The position numbers and the translations under genes were made by a program. The notes under the pieces were generated by a model. It ran no database searches, was not told the origin of the DNA, and was given only the letters and a program-made list of their open reading frames with translations. Below, one piece after another: positions 34,856 through 35,119 of a stretch of DNA of 35,119 nucleotides. The DNA lies in assembly GCF_019654975.1 (NCBI RefSeq), contig NZ_BPEW01000044.1, positions 1 to 35,119 on the forward strand, in the 5' to 3' direction. Numbering within the stretch: position 1 is the stretch's first letter; the number at the start of each line of letters is the position of its first letter. The DNA comes from Shewanella sp. c952. GTDB taxonomy: Bacteria; Pseudomonadota; Gammaproteobacteria; Enterobacterales; Shewanellaceae.

Positions 34856-34922
34856 TTATTATCCTCGAAGTGGACACATGGGCATATCGGCCACACCGCT
34901 ATCAGTGTCATGCAGAGCTCTA
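34834..34922 (-). pseudogene. Decayed 5S rRNA remnant
   Basis: Beyond the exact 22-base match to the 5S 3' end, scattered blocks such as CACATGGG (34875-34882) and AGAGCTCTA near 34914-34922 resemble the matching parts of intact 5S, with insertions and deletions between them. The remnant is about 89 bp against 120 and cannot form 5S structure. Homology of the middle part is less sure than the ends. Confidence 0.6.
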
Positions 34923-34957
34923 CCTTCAAGTTATTAACCCGCTCAAATTACAGACGT

Positions 34958-34987
34958 AAAAAAGCCCGTTGCGTTAGCAACGGGCTT
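34958..34987 (-). terminator. rRNA operon rho-independent terminator
   Basis: A perfect 9-bp stem GCCCGTTGC / GCAACGGGC (34964-34972, 34977-34985) with a GTTA loop. On the minus strand it is followed by TTTTTTACG. It lies 12 bp beyond the 5S 3' end. Confidence 0.95.
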
Positions 34988-34998
34988 TCTCGTATTAG

Positions 34999-35118
34999 GC
35001 GCCTGGAAATGACCTACTCTCACATGGGGAAACCCCACACTACCATCGGCGATACTGTGTTTCACTTCTGAGTTCGGAATGGGATCAGGTGGGACCACAG
35101 CTCTATGGTTTCCAGACA
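34999..35118 (-). rRNA. rrf: 5S ribosomal RNA
   Basis: Read on the minus strand, the 120 nt begin TGTCTGGAAACC and end TTTCCAGGCGC-like, with ends that pair (TGTCTGG with CCAGGCG). The internal blocks GGTCCCACCTGA, CCGAACTCAGAAGTGAAAC and CGCCGATGGTAGTGTGGGG are the conserved gammaproteobacterial 5S core. The gene is complete and is the 3' end of an rRNA operon whose 23S gene would lie beyond the right edge. Confidence 0.97.
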
Positions 35119-35119
35119 A

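Noticed and set aside
34844..35071. A 75-codon open frame on the plus strand
   Set aside because: It runs antisense through the 5S rRNA gene and its terminator and has no protein-like features.
1..35119. CRISPR array, insertion sequence, prophage or integrative element
   Set aside because: No regularly spaced repeats, no transposase or integrase motif and no flanking repeats at the tRNA were found.

Overview
The window looks like chromosomal DNA of a Shewanella-type marine gammaproteobacterium. Supporting signs are the comEC-msbA-lpxK-ycaR block, the yejK / yejLM pair, a small multihaem cytochrome, an abundance of signalling proteins, and protein sequences that repeatedly resemble gammaproteobacterial families while diverging from E. 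coli. The genus is inferred from sequence feel, not from a search. No transposase, integrase, phage gene or CRISPR array was found, so this is mostly ordinary backbone with several lineage-specific genes.

Layout. 1-5405 (minus): envelope operon comEC, msbA, lpxK, ycaR (Trm112-like), reading towards a probable kdsB outside the window. 5438-8000: a DUF2062 membrane protein, then a minus-strand pair of a tandem PTPS/QueD-like protein and an M23 peptidase with an HxD in place of HxH; a Fur-box-like site lies upstream of the pair. 8008-11593: yejK opposite yejL-yejM (YejM regulates LPS synthesis). 11730-12096: tRNA-Pro(GGG) and a very small triheme cytochrome. 12558-16179: a Cache-type diguanylate cyclase convergent with a membrane-anchored alpha/beta hydrolase. 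16285-19468: a conserved hypothetical gene, nadE, and an AraC regulator followed by a LysE/RhtB exporter.

19541-24207: the most interesting part. A sigma-54-activating response regulator and its histidine kinase (minus, overlapping by 4 bp) are divergent from a secreted acidic coiled-coil protein. That protein has a near-perfect -24/-12 promoter and, upstream, two copies of a CCCC-N4-GGGG dyad spaced 21 bp apart, as expected for enhancer sites. The kinase's periplasmic segment resembles parts of the protein it probably controls, which suggests a feedback-sensing envelope system. A small membrane protein follows.

24289-29649: a PhnCDE-like ABC importer of the type annotated as putative selenate uptake (fused double permease), divergent from a PhoP/PhoQ-like pair. 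29642-34425: a 2-oxoglutarate/Fe oxygenase, an HD-GYP protein with a GTP variant motif, a DUF3135 protein, corA, a small membrane protein and a DUF2057 (YccT/CsgI-like) protein. 34600-35119: the 3' end of an rRNA operon on the minus strand, with an intact 5S gene and terminator followed by progressively eroded tandem copies of the 5S/terminator unit.
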